A stretch of DNA of 5,606 nucleotides, from contig JABUVA010000007.1 of NCBI GenBank assembly GCA_021442885.1, forward strand, positions 29,936-35,541, written 5' to 3'. Position 1 is the first letter of the stretch, and each line of letters starts with the position of its first letter. Positions 1 to 4,590 of the stretch are shown one piece after another. The translations under genes and the position numbers were made by a program. This DNA comes from Methanobrevibacter sp. Lineage in GTDB: Archaea; Methanobacteriota; Methanobacteria; Methanobacteriales; Methanobacteriaceae. The notes below the pieces were generated by a model that saw only the letters and a program-made list of their open reading frames with translations, had not been told where the DNA came from and searched no databases.

Positions 1-17
1 ATTAAATAATTATCATT

Positions 18-500
18 TTATTCCTCATAGAAATATTCCATAACTTCATTTGTTTTATCTCTACTGCCAGTTATCTTATCAAATTCTTCCTTTAAACAAT
101 CAGTACATAGGGCATTTGTACAACTTTCATTAAATTCTCTTTCTAAAAGTTTTATGTCTTCTTTGCTAAAATTGAATTTTTCAGCTATATCTTTTAAATC
201 CTTAAATGGCTCAGAATCCAAAAAAGAATTAGCTACTCTAACTAGACTAACTCCATTTGAACAACAATAATCCACTATTTTAAAAAAATCTCCTTTTTTC
301 ATCTTTAAGCATTTTCCACAAAAGCTGTTTGAAACCCCCTCAAGCACTTCATGATCATTTCCATCGTGTTCATAAGATGTAGCTAAAGCTTTGGTAACTA
401 ACTTTCTAACATAATTTTCGGAAATCTCATTGTCATTATATCCTTCAATAATTTTTAAAACCATACTATTTAAAGCATAAGATACAGAATGATTACTCAT
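18..500 (-). CDS. Cysteine-rich protein of unknown function with two CxxC pairs
   Basis: I do not recognise this 160-residue protein. The start is well supported: ATG at 500 follows a strong Shine-Dalgarno, TGAGGTGA (505-512), by 4 nt, and the frame ends in TAA at 18-20. It has no signal peptide or membrane segment, so it is probably cytoplasmic. Seven cysteines are present: C61-G-K-C64, C79-C80, C127 and C132-T-D-C135. The two CxxC pairs could form one four-cysteine metal site (zinc is the usual guess), with C79, C80 and C127 available as extra or alternative ligands. The region between them (about 95-125) looks helical and charged, and the C-terminus is acidic. Upstream, two perfect inverted repeats bracket the likely TATA box, which suggests specific regulation. 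A redox- or metal-responsive regulator or an adaptor are both possible. That is inference; only the reading frame and cysteine pattern are seen. Confidence 0.85.
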   Translation of the reverse strand: MSNHSVSYALNSMVLKIIEGYNDNEISENYVRKLVTKALATSYEHDGNDHEVLEGVSNSFCGKCLKMKKGDFFKIVDYCCSNGVSLVRVANSFLDSEPFKDLKDIAEKFNFSKEDIKLLEREFNESCTNALCTDCLKEEFDKITGSRDKTNEVMEYFYEE

Positions 501-520
501 AATTTCACCTCATTTTCTTG

Positions 521-553
521 AATAAGAATTAAACAATTGGTAAAATTCTTATT
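521..553. repeat. 10-bp perfect inverted repeat just upstream of the cysteine-rich gene
   Basis: AATAAGAATT (521-530) and AATTCTTATT (544-553) are perfect inverted copies separated by 13 nt; the spacer contains the palindrome CAATTG (534-539). The element lies 8 nt upstream of the Shine-Dalgarno of the minus-strand gene and about where its transcript should begin. It could therefore be an operator overlapping the start site or a hairpin in the 5' leader. The base pairing is seen; the function is inferred. Confidence 0.6.
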
Positions 554-554
554 A

Positions 555-566
555 AAATAAATTTTT
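555..566 (-). promoter_or_regulatory. Candidate TATA box of the cysteine-rich gene
   Basis: On the minus strand this reads AAAAAATTTATT with TTTA at its core, an archaeal TATA-like stretch. It lies between the two inverted repeats and would place the transcript start near 530-540, about 30-40 nt upstream of the ATG. In DNA this AT-rich the match alone is weak; position relative to the repeats and the gene is the main support. Confidence 0.35.
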
Positions 567-600
567 TAAATAGGATTCTAAAGATTGTGAAACCTATTTA
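567..600. repeat. 8-bp perfect inverted repeat upstream of the cysteine-rich promoter
   Basis: TAAATAGG (567-574) and CCTATTTA (593-600) are perfect inverted copies with an 18-nt spacer. The element sits on the upstream side of the candidate TATA box of the minus-strand gene. It contains GG/CC pairs that stand out in the AT-rich background. Its sequence is unrelated to the neighbouring repeat at 521-553, so if both are binding sites they probably serve different proteins, or one is a transcript hairpin. Confidence 0.5.
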
Positions 601-684
601 GTTAAATATGCACCGCATACTTATTTAATACTTTATAAAAACATAATATATAGTATTTTTCTTTAAAATAAAAGAAATATTTAG

Positions 685-919
685 GATTTACTGCAATATT
701 ACGATTTAAAAGCAATTTTTCTAAATGAAGACAATTTTAACAGATTGTGGATGATATGAGAGTGGGAGAATATATTGGTGATTATTTTTATCTAAAATAG
801 CTATTTGAAAATAGGTCGAAAATTTAACATATTTAATTGAAGCAATGATTAAAATGGTGGAAGGAATTCTTTAAACTATTAAAATTATTGATGAATTTTA
901 CAATATAATGGAAGAATAA
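685..919 (+). pseudogene. Probable relic of a protein gene, broken by frameshifts and stops
   Basis: Three overlapping plus-strand frame segments in collinear order read like one protein. Frame 1 (685-756) gives DLLQYYDLKAIFLNEDNFNR; frame 3 (741-824) gives QIVDDMRVGEYIGDYFYLK, a TAG stop (798-800), then LFENRSK; frame 2 (815-919) gives ENLTYLIEAMIKMVEGIL, a TAA stop (872-874), then TIKIIDEFYNIMEE and a final TAA. Each segment has protein-like composition, unlike the surrounding poly-A/T. That needs two frameshifts and two nonsense changes. No start codon with a ribosome site is visible, so the N-terminus is also lost. A TATA-like TTTATAAAA at 632-640 fits an old promoter. I do not recognise the family. 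Chance open stretches remain possible, since each is only 70-105 bases. Confidence 0.4.
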
Positions 920-990
920 GTAAAAAATCAATAAAAAGGGTTTGTTAATCTACTACTATTATAAAAGTTAATAAAAAAAGAGAACAGTAT

Positions 991-1045
991 TTTAATGCCA
1001 GTTGCACACATAATTGTATGTGCAACTTTTCCGAACAGCATTAAA
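991..1045. repeat. Nested two-stem hairpin with flanking GAACAG direct repeats
   Basis: The outer stem pairs TTTAATGC (991-998) with GCATTAAA (1038-1045), 8 bp and perfect. The inner stem pairs AGTTGCACA (1000-1008) with TGTGCAACT (1019-1027), 9 bp and perfect, around a 10-nt loop. A one-sided 10-nt bulge (1028-1037) separates them on the 3' side. GAACAG followed by TATT or CATT occurs at 982-991 and 1033-1042. A T6 run follows on the plus strand (1051-1056) and an A7 run precedes it (973-979), so either strand's RNA would end in a stem plus U-tract. It may be a bidirectional terminator, the hairpin end of a lost IS200/IS605-type element, or a small structured RNA. Confidence 0.55.
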
Positions 1046-1083
1046 TTATATTTTTTGTAAACACATAATATAGAGTTTATTTT

Positions 1084-1116
1084 TTAAGAATATCTTATGA
1101 TAAAGAGTATTCTTAA
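1084..1116. repeat. 9-bp inverted repeat hairpin
   Basis: TTAAGAATA (1084-1092) pairs perfectly with TATTCTTAA (1108-1116). The stem can continue inward with a T-G wobble and CTT/AAG (1094-1096 with 1103-1105) past one bulged A. A short palindrome, CATAAT-T-ATTATG, follows directly (1118-1130). No U-tract follows on either strand, so it does not look like an intrinsic terminator. It may be a protein-binding site or part of an RNA. Confidence 0.45.
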
Positions 1117-1303
1117 TCATAATTATTATGCTAGTTTATATTTAAAAGTTAATGTTTTTCTCCAATGCCCTTAAGTTTAGAGATTGATGAATTTTTATTT
1201 TTTATATTTCTTTCAGAGACCATATATTAATAAACAAAATATTCACAATTACTGGATTATTAAATGATTTACATATTGGTAATATTTTAAAGTATATAAT
1301 ATA

Positions 1304-1321
1304 AATAGCTACTAATAGCTA
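1304..1321. repeat. AATAGCTA tandem repeat downstream of the DUF92 gene
   Basis: AATAGCTA occurs twice with a 10-bp period (1304-1311 and 1314-1321), about one helical turn apart. Each copy holds the palindrome TAGCTA. Directly next to it, AAAAAC-A-GTTTTT (1323-1335) runs into the DUF92 stop codon and could weakly assist 3'-end formation. TAGCTA is frequent throughout this AT-rich window, so the signal is modest. Confidence 0.3.
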
Positions 1322-1333
1322 TAAAAACAGTTT

Positions 1334-2026
1334 TTAAATTAAAACTATTCCAACAATAGCACCAACAATAGTTGCTAATAAGTTTACATGTTCATTTGTA
1401 AGTATTCCCCATCTTTCAAAAGTAGCACCAAGGAAACTGTCCATAAAACACCCTACAGTTCCAGAAACAACAGAAACAATTAAAGCAGACCAAGGATTAG
1501 AAACAACACCTAATAAATAAGCAGCAACACCAATAATTGCAGCTCCCACTATTCCAGCAAATGTTCCTAAAAGAGAAATTGCACCATCGGTACCGGGATC
1601 TACTTTTCTAAATGTTGTAATAAGTCTAGGAGTTCTTGTTACACCAATTTCACTAGCTAATGTATCTGCTGTTGCAGTTGAAATAGCTCCAATAAAACCA
1701 CCAACAAATGGTAAATAATATCCTCCAAAAGCAGCCATCATAAAAGCAACAATACCATTAGAAATAACATTTTTAGCAGTTCTTTGACCTTCAAATTCAC
1801 CTAAATGGTCTTTATATTTTTTAGCATATTTTGTAGCAATTAGAGCCATTATTAAAAATAAAATTAAAAGTAAAAGCCAATTAACCCCTGCTGAAAATAT
1901 GATTACAATTCCCATTATAACCATAAATAAAGAGCCTAGAAAATCTAAAGCTTTTCTTTTATATGTGAAATAACCAAGGATAAACAATACAATTACATAT
2001 CCCCAATTTATCATTAACTGGTCCAT
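1334..2026 (-). CDS. DUF92/TIGR00297-family integral membrane protein
   Basis: This 230-residue protein is very hydrophobic, with about six to eight membrane segments (roughly 8-22, 30-44, 48-64, 90-120, 148-172, 178-196 and 214-230). It carries the conserved blocks I associate with DUF92: GQRTAKNVISNG (80-91), STATADTLASEIG (116-128), VDPGTDGAISLLGTFAG (142-158) and GCFMDSFLGATFERWG (192-207), with acidic and polar residues clustered between helices. Plant VTE6 and its cyanobacterial relative, in the same family, are phytyl-phosphate kinases; animal TMEM19 is also a member. An archaeal role in isoprenoid-phosphate metabolism is therefore plausible but unproven. ATG 2026 is preferred over the ATG four codons later because TAGGTTG (2032-2038) precedes it at the right distance. 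It lies 90 nt downstream of rps3ae on the same strand but seems to have its own promoter. Confidence 0.88.
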   Translation of the reverse strand: MDQLMINWGYVIVLFILGYFTYKRKALDFLGSLFMVIMGIVIIFSAGVNWLLLLILFLIMALIATKYAKKYKDHLGEFEGQRTAKNVISNGIVAFMMAAFGGYYLPFVGGFIGAISTATADTLASEIGVTRTPRLITTFRKVDPGTDGAISLLGTFAGIVGAAIIGVAAYLLGVVSNPWSALIVSVVSGTVGCFMDSFLGATFERWGILTNEHVNLLATIVGAIVGIVLI

Positions 2027-2069
2027 ATTAACAACCTAGATATTTATTATAAATAATATATTGATTCTA

Positions 2070-2082
2070 TTATATAATAAAT
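2070..2082 (-). promoter_or_regulatory. Candidate TATA box of the DUF92 gene
   Basis: On the minus strand this reads ATTTATTATATAA, a good archaeal TATA-like match. It would start transcription near 2050, leaving a leader of about 25 nt before the ATG at 2026. It sits after the T-rich end of rps3ae, which supports separate transcription of the two genes. Confidence 0.4.
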
Positions 2083-2096
2083 ATAACTAAAAATAG

Positions 2097-2131
2097 AAAA
2101 AAAGAGAATAAAGTATTTAGTTTAATACTTT
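2097..2131 (-). terminator. rps3ae terminator: 8-bp hairpin spanning the stop codon, then T7
   Basis: In the minus-strand RNA, AAAGTATT (2131-2124) pairs perfectly with AATACTTT (2117-2110) around the 6-nt loop AAACTA. The stem and loop contain the last codons and the TAA stop (2119-2117) of rps3ae. A run of seven T follows (2103-2097), then T5 a few bases later. Oligo-T is the established archaeal termination signal; a stem overlapping the stop codon is less usual and could couple translation to termination or mRNA stability. Confidence 0.6.
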
Positions 2132-2698
2132 ACTTTTGATAATTTCCACTCTTTTAAGAGGGTATATCTTTTTAGCTGTGTGATAAATTTCACTAGCTAA
2201 TTTACCATTAACAGCTGAATGAACTAAATCATCAAAGGATTTTTCAGCAGCTATTTCTGTTAATAAATCAGTGATGACTTCTCTCATGTATTTTTGTTGT
2301 GAAGATTTAGCTCTTCTTGTTGTAACAGCTAATACATGAAGTTTAATTTTACGATCATCTCTAGTTTTTACAACAACAGTAGAATCAATTCTACTTGTTC
2401 CTCTTCTTATCATACTTCTAACATAATCAGTAGTGGTTTTGTGACCTGTGAATTTAGTATTAGCAGTATTTCCAGCTACATTATCAATTTCAAATCTAAG
2501 TTTTATGTATTGTTTTGAGAAATCACCAGTTAATTCTCTCATTGTGACTTCTACTCCTCTACCTATAAGTAAATCAGGATCTCTTGCTGGAGTTTCACCT
2601 ATTTCTTTATCTTCAAATGAAATAGGAGTTTTTATATTATACCAACTTTTTTCTTTCCATGTATCACGTACTCTACGTCTTGCTTTTGCTTTTGCCAT
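2117..2698 (-). CDS. rps3ae: 30S ribosomal protein S3Ae (eS1)
   Basis: This 193-residue basic protein matches archaeal S3Ae (eukaryotic S3a, now eS1), a component of the 30S platform near the mRNA exit, found in archaea and eukaryotes and absent from bacteria. Landmarks are the Arg/Lys-rich N-terminus KAKARRRVRDTWKEKSWY (3-20), GRGVEVTMRELTGDFSKQY (46-64), KLRFEIDNVAGN (66-77), TKFTGHKTTTDYVRSMIRRG (81-100) followed by TSRID, and the C-terminal KKIYPLKRVEIIKSKVL (176-192). The length is normal for an archaeal member. ATG 2698 is preceded by AAGGTCGAT (2702-2710), 7 nt away. In many archaea rps3ae follows rps15 and a RecJ-family gene; here the upstream neighbour is a divergent DprA-like gene instead. 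A separate promoter and terminator suggest a single-gene transcript. Confidence 0.97.
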   Translation of the reverse strand: MAKAKARRRVRDTWKEKSWYNIKTPISFEDKEIGETPARDPDLLIGRGVEVTMRELTGDFSKQYIKLRFEIDNVAGNTANTKFTGHKTTTDYVRSMIRRGTSRIDSTVVVKTRDDRKIKLHVLAVTTRRAKSSQQKYMREVITDLLTEIAAEKSFDDLVHSAVNGKLASEIYHTAKKIYPLKRVEIIKSKVLN

Positions 2699-2767
2699 TA
2701 TATCGACCTTTATAAAAATTTTCCCTTAATTAGTTATAATAAATGTTATAGCGTTTGCTACTTTAAT

Positions 2768-2775
2768 TTTATAAA
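2768..2775 (-). promoter_or_regulatory. Candidate TATA box of rps3ae
   Basis: TTTATAAA on the minus strand, in a TAATATTTATAAAATT context, lies about 70 nt upstream of the S3Ae start codon. The expected transcript start near 2745 gives a leader of about 45 nt. The slightly more GC-rich bases at 2750-2756 fall near this start. Confidence 0.5.
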
Positions 2776-3088
2776 TATTAATTAGTTAAAAATAGTCTGT
2801 TACTTCTTCAAACATCGAACTACTATAATAAATATTTAATTTGATAAAAGTTTTATTTTTAAAACCCGCCCATAAAGGTTATTATTAGTTTTTTTATTTA
2901 TGATATATAAATATAACCCGCATTATTTAAAGTGATTTTAAAAAACTAAAAATAATAATAAAAATAAATTAATCCTTGCTTTTTTAGTTGTTAATGTCAT
3001 AGACTTACCTGGATTTCTTAAATATCAATAGCTATTTCAGTATTTACCCTCTATAAAATTTAGATGAAAATAATAATAGCTAATTTTA
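2776..3088. other. Divergent intergenic region with two AACCCGC direct repeats
   Basis: This is the core of the spacer between rps3ae (minus) and the DprA-like gene (plus); no gene is supported. The clearest feature is AACCCGC occurring twice in the same orientation (2863-2869 and 2915-2921), 52 bp apart, in DNA otherwise almost free of G and C. The first copy sits in AAAACCCGCCCATAAAGGTT (2861-2880), which can fold through AACC/GGTT and is followed by T7 shortly after. A 10-bp palindrome AATAGCTATT lies at 3027-3036. The island could be a regulator site or a small RNA; neither is demonstrated. Confidence 0.35.
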
Positions 3089-3110
3089 AGAATTTAAAAT
3101 GGTAAATTCT
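3089..3110. repeat. 7-bp inverted repeat upstream of the DprA-like gene
   Basis: AGAATTT (3089-3095) and AAATTCT (3104-3110) are perfect inverted copies with an 8-nt spacer. They lie directly upstream of the likely TATA box (3116-3125), a position suited to an activator or repressor site. AT-rich composition makes chance repeats common. Confidence 0.3.
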
Positions 3111-3115
3111 AAAAA

Positions 3116-3125
3116 TTTATTAAAT
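3116..3125 (+). promoter_or_regulatory. Candidate TATA box of the DprA-like gene
   Basis: TTTATTAAAT preceded by a run of A (3111-3115) resembles an archaeal BRE-TATA. Transcription would begin about 25 nt downstream, near 3143-3147. That leaves a leader of about 10 nt before ATG 3155, or a leaderless message if GTG 3146 is the start. Confidence 0.35.
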
Positions 3126-3154
3126 AAAATTTACAAATTATTATAGTGATTGTA

Positions 3155-4120
3155 ATGAAAAAATTTAAAGAATTATTATTTTTATCAAATATAGCTAGAG
3201 TAAACAAAGCTAAAATTCATAATGAGTTTGTTCCCATTCTTTCTAAATATAAAACATTTGATGATTTAGTTGATTTTCTTAAAAAAGATTATAGTGATAG
3301 CAAACTAGAAAAAGCATTAGAAAAAACTGATAAAATTCTAAATCAACTAGCAGATTATGTTAAAATAGTTACAATTTTTGATAAAGATTATCCAGAAGGA
3401 CTAAAAGATATGGGAAGTAAAGCTCCATTGTTCTTATATGTTATTGGAAATTCTAAAATATTAAACAAACCTAACATAGCTATTATTGGTACTAGAAAAC
3501 CAAGTTTAGATACTCAGAATTTTGAATATAAATTTACACGAGAAATCATTGAAAGAACAGAACGGGTTATTGTAAGTGGTCTTGCTTTAGGTTGTGATAA
3601 AATAGCTCATACTGCAGCTGTTGATGATAGATCCGAAACAATAGCTTTTTTACCTTGTGGATTTAATAAAATAGAACCTGACACAAATAAAAGATTAGCC
3701 GGCAATATTATTGAAAATGGTGGTTGTTTAGTCTCTGTTTTTGCTCCAAATGTTAGTTCATCTGAGAAAAACTTTAATATAAGAAATGAGTTTGTAGCAT
3801 TGGCTTCAGATTGTGTTTTAGCTATGGAATGTTCTAAAGAAAGTGGAACAATGAATACTGTTAATTTTGCTAAAAATAGTTGTAAAATAGCTACTTATTT
3901 ACCAGATGATACTAGTAATGGTGATTTTACAGGTAATAAATATATTTTAAATAAAATTTTTAATTCTTTTAAGATATCTTCTTTTGATGATTTAGAAGAC
4001 TTTTTAGAGTTTTTAGTATCTGAAGACTTTGAACAAAAAATAGTTTATAAAACAAAAAATGAAAAGCAATTGACCCTTAAGGTAAATCCTAATGGTCAAT
4101 GTACTTTCGAGTTTGAGTAA
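3155..4120 (+). CDS. Divergent DprA/Smf-family DNA-processing-like protein
   Basis: Residue numbers are for ATG 3155 (321 aa). I prefer it to the in-frame GTG at 3146 because AGTGAT (3145-3150) can serve as its Shine-Dalgarno. The middle is a DprA-type Rossmann fold: YPEGLKDMGSKAPLFLYVIG (79-98), IAIIGTRKPS (108-117), VSGLALGCDKIAH (140-152), ETIAFLPCGF (161-170), FNIRNEFVALASDCVLAMEC (207-226) and ESGTMNT (229-235). Bacterial DprA loads RecA onto incoming single-stranded DNA; the fold belongs to the SLOG superfamily, which also includes nucleotide-sensing proteins in defence systems. Differences from the usual pattern are RNE instead of RNR, SVF where SEY/SEF is usual, and a C-terminus (255-321) that does not look like the common winged helix. 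The first 75 residues are helical and divergent. No competence genes are nearby, so the role (recombination, DNA uptake or defence) is open. Confidence 0.85.
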   Translation: MKKFKELLFLSNIARVNKAKIHNEFVPILSKYKTFDDLVDFLKKDYSDSKLEKALEKTDKILNQLADYVKIVTIFDKDYPEGLKDMGSKAPLFLYVIGNSKILNKPNIAIIGTRKPSLDTQNFEYKFTREIIERTERVIVSGLALGCDKIAHTAAVDDRSETIAFLPCGFNKIEPDTNKRLAGNIIENGGCLVSVFAPNVSSSEKNFNIRNEFVALASDCVLAMECSKESGTMNTVNFAKNSCKIATYLPDDTSNGDFTGNKYILNKIFNSFKISSFDDLEDFLEFLVSEDFEQKIVYKTKNEKQLTLKVNPNGQCTFEFE

Positions 4121-4121
4121 T

Positions 4122-4160
4122 TGTTTATACTACATCATAAACAGTTACAACAACTTTTTT
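4122..4160 (+). terminator. Probable 3' end of the DprA-like transcript: hairpin then T6
   Basis: TGTTTAT (4122-4128) pairs perfectly with ATAAACA (4137-4143) around an 8-nt loop, starting two bases after the TAA at 4118-4120. A T6 run follows at 4155-4160, and further T-runs lie downstream. All of this overlaps the 3' part of the opposite-strand small gene, whose lysine codons create the T-runs, so the two transcripts must overlap unless the plus-strand one stops here. Confidence 0.4.
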
Positions 4161-4274
4161 AATACCTCTTTTTACACCTTTGTCCATTCCTTTTTTAACT
4201 GCTTTTTTCATATTGCGTTTTATGAACTCTTTAGGTATTACAGTTTTTGAAACTTTTGTAACAGTACAAATCAT
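4125..4274 (-). CDS. Small lysine-rich basic protein of unknown function (49 aa)
   Basis: An ATG at 4274 opens a 49-codon frame ending in TAA at 4127-4125. GGGAGAT (4282-4288) stands 7 nt upstream as a Shine-Dalgarno, which is the main reason to call it a gene. The product starts MICTVTKVSKTVIPKEFIKR, continues NMKKAVKKGMDKGVKRGIKK and ends VVVTVYDVV. It has 14 Lys/Arg against 3 acidic residues. The central part (about 17-40) alternates basic and hydrophobic residues and could form an amphipathic helix, suited to nucleic-acid or membrane binding; the ends look beta-like. It has no signal peptide and I do not recognise it. It converges on the DprA-like gene with only 4 nt between stop codons. 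It could be an accessory DNA-binding protein, a toxin-like peptide or an unrelated small protein. Confidence 0.65.
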   Translation of the reverse strand: MICTVTKVSKTVIPKEFIKRNMKKAVKKGMDKGVKRGIKKVVVTVYDVV

Positions 4275-4330
4275 TGTATCTATCTCCCTTTAATTTATTT
4301 ATAAAATATATAATAATTTTTATGTTTTCT

Positions 4331-4342
4331 TTATTTTAAATA
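4331..4342 (-). promoter_or_regulatory. Candidate TATA box of the small basic protein gene
   Basis: On the minus strand this reads TATTTAAAATAA, preceded by a purine-rich GAAAAAG that fits a BRE. Transcription would start near 4310, giving a leader of about 36 nt that includes the Shine-Dalgarno. A second TATA-like stretch, TTATATATTTTATAAA, lies closer (about 4294-4312) but would leave almost no leader. Confidence 0.35.
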
Positions 4343-4510
4343 CTTTTTCTAATATTAAAATATTGATGTGAAATATAACAAATTTTACTTAAAAATAAGA
4401 TTGGTGATTTGTTCTATTAAGAGTTGGAAACCTTTTTTAATATTTTTGAATTTCTTGTTCTAGTGTTAGAATATGTTAAATAATGAAAAATTGAACTAGC
4501 TATTTATTTT

Positions 4511-4556
4511 AAAAAAAATATGAATTAGGTTCCTATAATAATTTTTTTAGAAACCT
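4511..4556 (-). terminator. Terminator of the two-repeat surface protein gene: hairpin then T8
   Basis: In the minus-strand RNA, AGGTTTCTA (4556-4548) pairs with TAGGAACCT (4535-4527) as a continuous 9-bp stem with a single G-U wobble. The same position is a C-A mismatch in plus-strand RNA. A T8 run follows (4518-4511). It starts about 35 nt after the surface protein stop codon. The one-sided pairing and the T-run both indicate that it works on the minus strand. Confidence 0.6.
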
Positions 4557-4590
4557 TTAAAATATGAATTTAATAATTTACAGTAGTTAT

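Larger units (their letters stand above)
501..1333. other. Long non-coding stretch between the cysteine-rich gene and the DUF92 gene
   Basis: These 833 bases hold no intact gene that I can support. They do hold, in order: the promoter and two inverted repeats of the cysteine-rich gene (521-600), a TATA-like TTTATAAAA on the plus strand (632-640), a probable gene relic (685-919), a 12-bp palindrome AAATAGCTATTT (795-806), a nested hairpin (991-1045), another hairpin (1084-1116), a short palindrome CATAAT-T-ATTATG (1118-1130) and a tandem repeat (1304-1321). The mix of a decayed gene and structured repeats is typical of accessory DNA rather than of a plain spacer. Confidence 0.7.
4275..4590. 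other. Intergenic region between the small basic gene and the surface protein gene
   Basis: It contains the ribosome site and promoter candidates of the small minus-strand gene at its left end and the terminator hairpin of the surface protein gene at its right end (4511-4556). Between them lie the small palindrome TTCTA-GTGT-TAGAA (4458-4471) and a GGAAACC-T6 stretch (4426-4438). A 31-codon GTG frame (4368-4463, plus) has no convincing ribosome site. I see no RNA gene here. Confidence 0.5.

Noticed and set aside
795..806. Palindrome AAATAGCTATTT and other TAGCTA sites across the window
   Set aside because: TAGCTA is frequent in both coding and non-coding parts here, so no specific site can be claimed.
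1149..1223. Minus-strand 24-codon frame ending ISKLKGIGEKH, reminiscent of a helix-hairpin-helix LKGIGEK motif
   Set aside because: It is very short with no ribosome site and no continuing sequence in other frames; a relic is possible but the motif alone is too little.
2336..2518. 60-codon plus-strand frame
   Set aside because: It is antisense to rps3ae, has low-complexity Ser/Ile/Tyr composition and no ribosome site; it is a shadow of the ribosomal gene.
2448..2729. 93-codon plus-strand frame
   Set aside because: It also overlaps rps3ae in antisense and has no Shine-Dalgarno; the S3Ae reading is unambiguous.
2801..2891. Minus-strand open stretch ending MFEEVTDYF upstream of rps3ae
   Set aside because: About 30 codons with only a late ATG, no ribosome site and no recognisable family; most likely chance.
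2861..2921. CRISPR-like or C/D-box RNA reading of the AACCCGC repeats
   Set aside because: Only two 7-bp copies with unlike flanks, and no consensus C or D boxes at proper spacing; no repeat-spacer array exists anywhere in the window.
3064..3105. ATG frame of 13 codons (MKIIIANFKNLKW) upstream of the DprA-like gene
   Set aside because: Too short, without a ribosome site; a leader peptide cannot be argued, since it lies upstream of the likely transcript start.
4368..4463. Plus-strand 31-codon GTG frame, basic and hydrophobic
   Set aside because: There is no Shine-Dalgarno at a sensible distance and the composition follows the AT-rich background.
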